A model generated the notes under the pieces. It was not told the origin of the DNA. It saw only the letters and a program-made list of their open reading frames with translations, and did no database searches. Positions 6,831 through 7,874 of a DNA stretch of 7,874 nt are shown piece by piece (the first letter of the stretch is position 1; each line of letters opens with the position of its first letter). The DNA lies in the NCBI GenBank assembly GCA_011375275.1, contig DRLW01000382.1, positions 1-7,874 of the forward strand, given 5' to 3'. The stretch comes from Bacteroidota bacterium. Lineage in GTDB: Bacteria > Zhuqueibacterota > Zhuqueibacteria > Zhuqueibacterales > Geothermadaptataceae. The position numbers were made by a program, and so were the translations under genes.

Positions 6831-7112
6831 TCAAACCAGTTCGAAAATCTGATCAACGATTTCCGTGCGGCCGTCCTTTTCAATCAGATTCAATATCTTG
6901 TTAAATGTAGCGCTGAGAATTTTTGCCTCATTCGCCACCATACTCACGCCCAGCACGCTGCTCTGCCATTTGTCCTGTGCCTGCACTTCAGCTATCGAGA
7001 CGTTGAACTTCTGCCGGATTCGGGTCTTTAAACTCTCCAAAACGTACCGCTTTTCTTTCAGAGAGTGGCATTCGGGTAAAAATAATTCCACCTGACACGC
7101 TGCGACTAACAT
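6831..7112 (-). CDS. ylxP: YlxP-like DUF503 family protein
   Basis: This small 93-residue protein belongs to the DUF503 family, named YlxP in Bacillus subtilis, where it also sits between infB and rbfA. Family signatures are visible: an N-terminal beta-strand (MLVAACQVELFLPECHSLKEK at residues 1-21, with the typical HSLKEKR) followed by a long helix, then FNVSIAEV and DKWQSSVLGV, and a C-terminal helix rich in acidic residues. Members are predicted to have a ferredoxin-like fold. The molecular function is not established; a link to ribosome assembly or translation is inferred only from the conserved neighbourhood. The ATG start at 7112 has no obvious Shine-Dalgarno sequence. The TGA stop lies 23 bases before the preferred rbfA start, so co-expression is likely. 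Confidence 0.93.
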   Translation of the reverse strand: MLVAACQVELFLPECHSLKEKRYVLESLKTRIRQKFNVSIAEVQAQDKWQSSVLGVSMVANEAKILSATFNKILNLIEKDGRTEIVDQIFELV

Positions 7113-7153
7113 GATTTTCAGCCGTATTAACCCGAGTTGTTTACCGCTTCAGA

Positions 7154-7874
7154 TTAAGCAAGCGTACGTTTCGTTTCCGAAATTTCGATGCACTCGATGA
7201 TGTCATTCACATGCAAATCGTCATACCCATCGATACCGATACCGCATTCAAAACCGCTGGCCACTTCCTTGACATCATCTTTGAAGCGTTTCAGCGACGA
7301 GAGTTTACCCTCGTAAATCAGCTTATCTTCCCGATACAAACGTATTCTGTCGCCACGCTTGACCTTGCCGGAAAGCACATAACAGCCGGCGATCGTACCG
7401 ATACGTGAGATTTTGAACACCTCACGGACCTCGACGGTTGCGCTGACGGTCTCGGTGATTTCCGGAGTGAGCATGCCTTCGAGGGCGGTCTTGACGTCAT
7501 TGATGGCATCGTAGATGACTTTATAGGTACGAATATCGATATCTTCCCGCGCAGCCAGGTCCCTGGCCTGAATCGAAACCCGTACGTTGAAGCCGAGAAT
7601 AACTGCACTGGATGCCACAGCCAGGTTGACGTCGGTCTCGGAGATGCCGCCGACGCCCTTGTGGATGACATTGACAGCAACCTCGTTGGTCGCCAGCTTC
7701 ATCAGACTGTCGGCAATAGCCTCGACCGAACCGGCCACATCAGCTTTGACGATGATATTCAACTCGCGGACTTCACCCTCGCGAATCTGGCGGGAAATCT
7801 GATCGAGGGTTTTCAGGCGCACCTTGCGCATCTCCTGCTCACGGTGCAACTGCTGCCGTTTCATGCTGATGTCC
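7154..7874 (-). CDS. infB: Translation initiation factor IF-2, C-terminal part (5' end outside window)
   Basis: IF-2 is the GTPase that brings initiator fMet-tRNA to the 30S subunit and promotes 50S joining in the cytoplasm. Only the last 239 complete codons are present; the reading frame stays open to the right edge, so the G domain and N-terminal region lie outside. Counting from the Met at 7864, residues about 35-130 match IF-2 domain III (KADVAGSVEAI, then HKGVGGISETDV, then ILGFNVR). Residues about 140-230 match domain IV, the fMet-tRNA-binding beta-barrel (VEVREVF, IGTIAGCYV, SGKVKRGDRIR, LKRFKDDVKEV, ECGIGI). The Met at 7864 is internal, not a start, because the codons before it (Asp-Ile-Ser) continue the frame. 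The gene ends in TAA, 41 bases before ylxP. Identity is secure from these motifs and from the downstream ylxP-rbfA order. Confidence 0.97.
   Translation of the reverse strand, partial: DISMKRQQLHREQEMRKVRLKTLDQISRQIREGEVRELNIIVKADVAGSVEAIADSLMKLATNEVAVNVIHKGVGGISETDVNLAVASSAVILGFNVRVSIQARDLAAREDIDIRTYKVIYDAINDVKTALEGMLTPEITETVSATVEVREVFKISRIGTIAGCYVLSGKVKRGDRIRLYREDKLIYEGKLSSLKRFKDDVKEVASGFECGIGIDGYDDLHVNDIIECIEISETKRTLA

Noticed and set aside
1..7874. Mobile elements, CRISPR arrays, tRNAs or toxin and defence genes
   Set aside because: Nearly all bases are covered by recognised housekeeping genes, and no repeats, att-like sites or transposase motifs were seen by eye.

Overview
The window holds ten genes, all on the minus strand, packed head to tail. 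It reads as one long housekeeping gene cluster in a bacterium of moderate GC content. In transcription order (high to low coordinates) it contains: the 3' end of infB, ylxP (DUF503), rbfA, truB, ribF, rpsO, pnp, ald, a NodB-type polysaccharide deacetylase, and the 5' part of a MerR-family regulator that runs off the left edge.

Positions 7874 to 2314 are the widely conserved translation and RNA-metabolism cluster. IF-2 starts translation, RbfA matures the 30S subunit, TruB makes pseudouridine 55 in tRNA, RibF makes FMN and FAD, S15 is an early-binding 30S protein, and PNPase degrades RNA. Several junctions overlap by a few bases (rbfA/truB, truB/ribF, ribF/rpsO), which suggests translational coupling. 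The only sizeable gap in this part is the 122-base rpsO-pnp spacer. It contains a perfect 8-bp inverted repeat with a 4-base loop just upstream of the pnp ribosome binding site, which is the best candidate regulatory element in the window.

Positions 2255 to 1 are more individual. An intact alanine dehydrogenase follows pnp after 58 bases. A signal-peptide-less polysaccharide deacetylase starts 3 bases after the ald stop. A MerR-type DNA-binding protein starts 15 bases after the deacetylase stop. These three have no known functional tie to the RNA cluster and look like an operon extension.

Taxonomy cannot be fixed from this sequence. The order infB-ylxP-rbfA-truB-ribF-rpsO-pnp, without the DHH-family nrnA gene that often sits between rbfA and truB, and the style of the MerR protein (LRYWE and NRAGNR motifs) would fit a deltaproteobacterial or FCB-group lineage, including candidate phyla. 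That is a weak inference. I see no mobile element, CRISPR array, tRNA or rRNA, and no convincing evidence of a new biological system.
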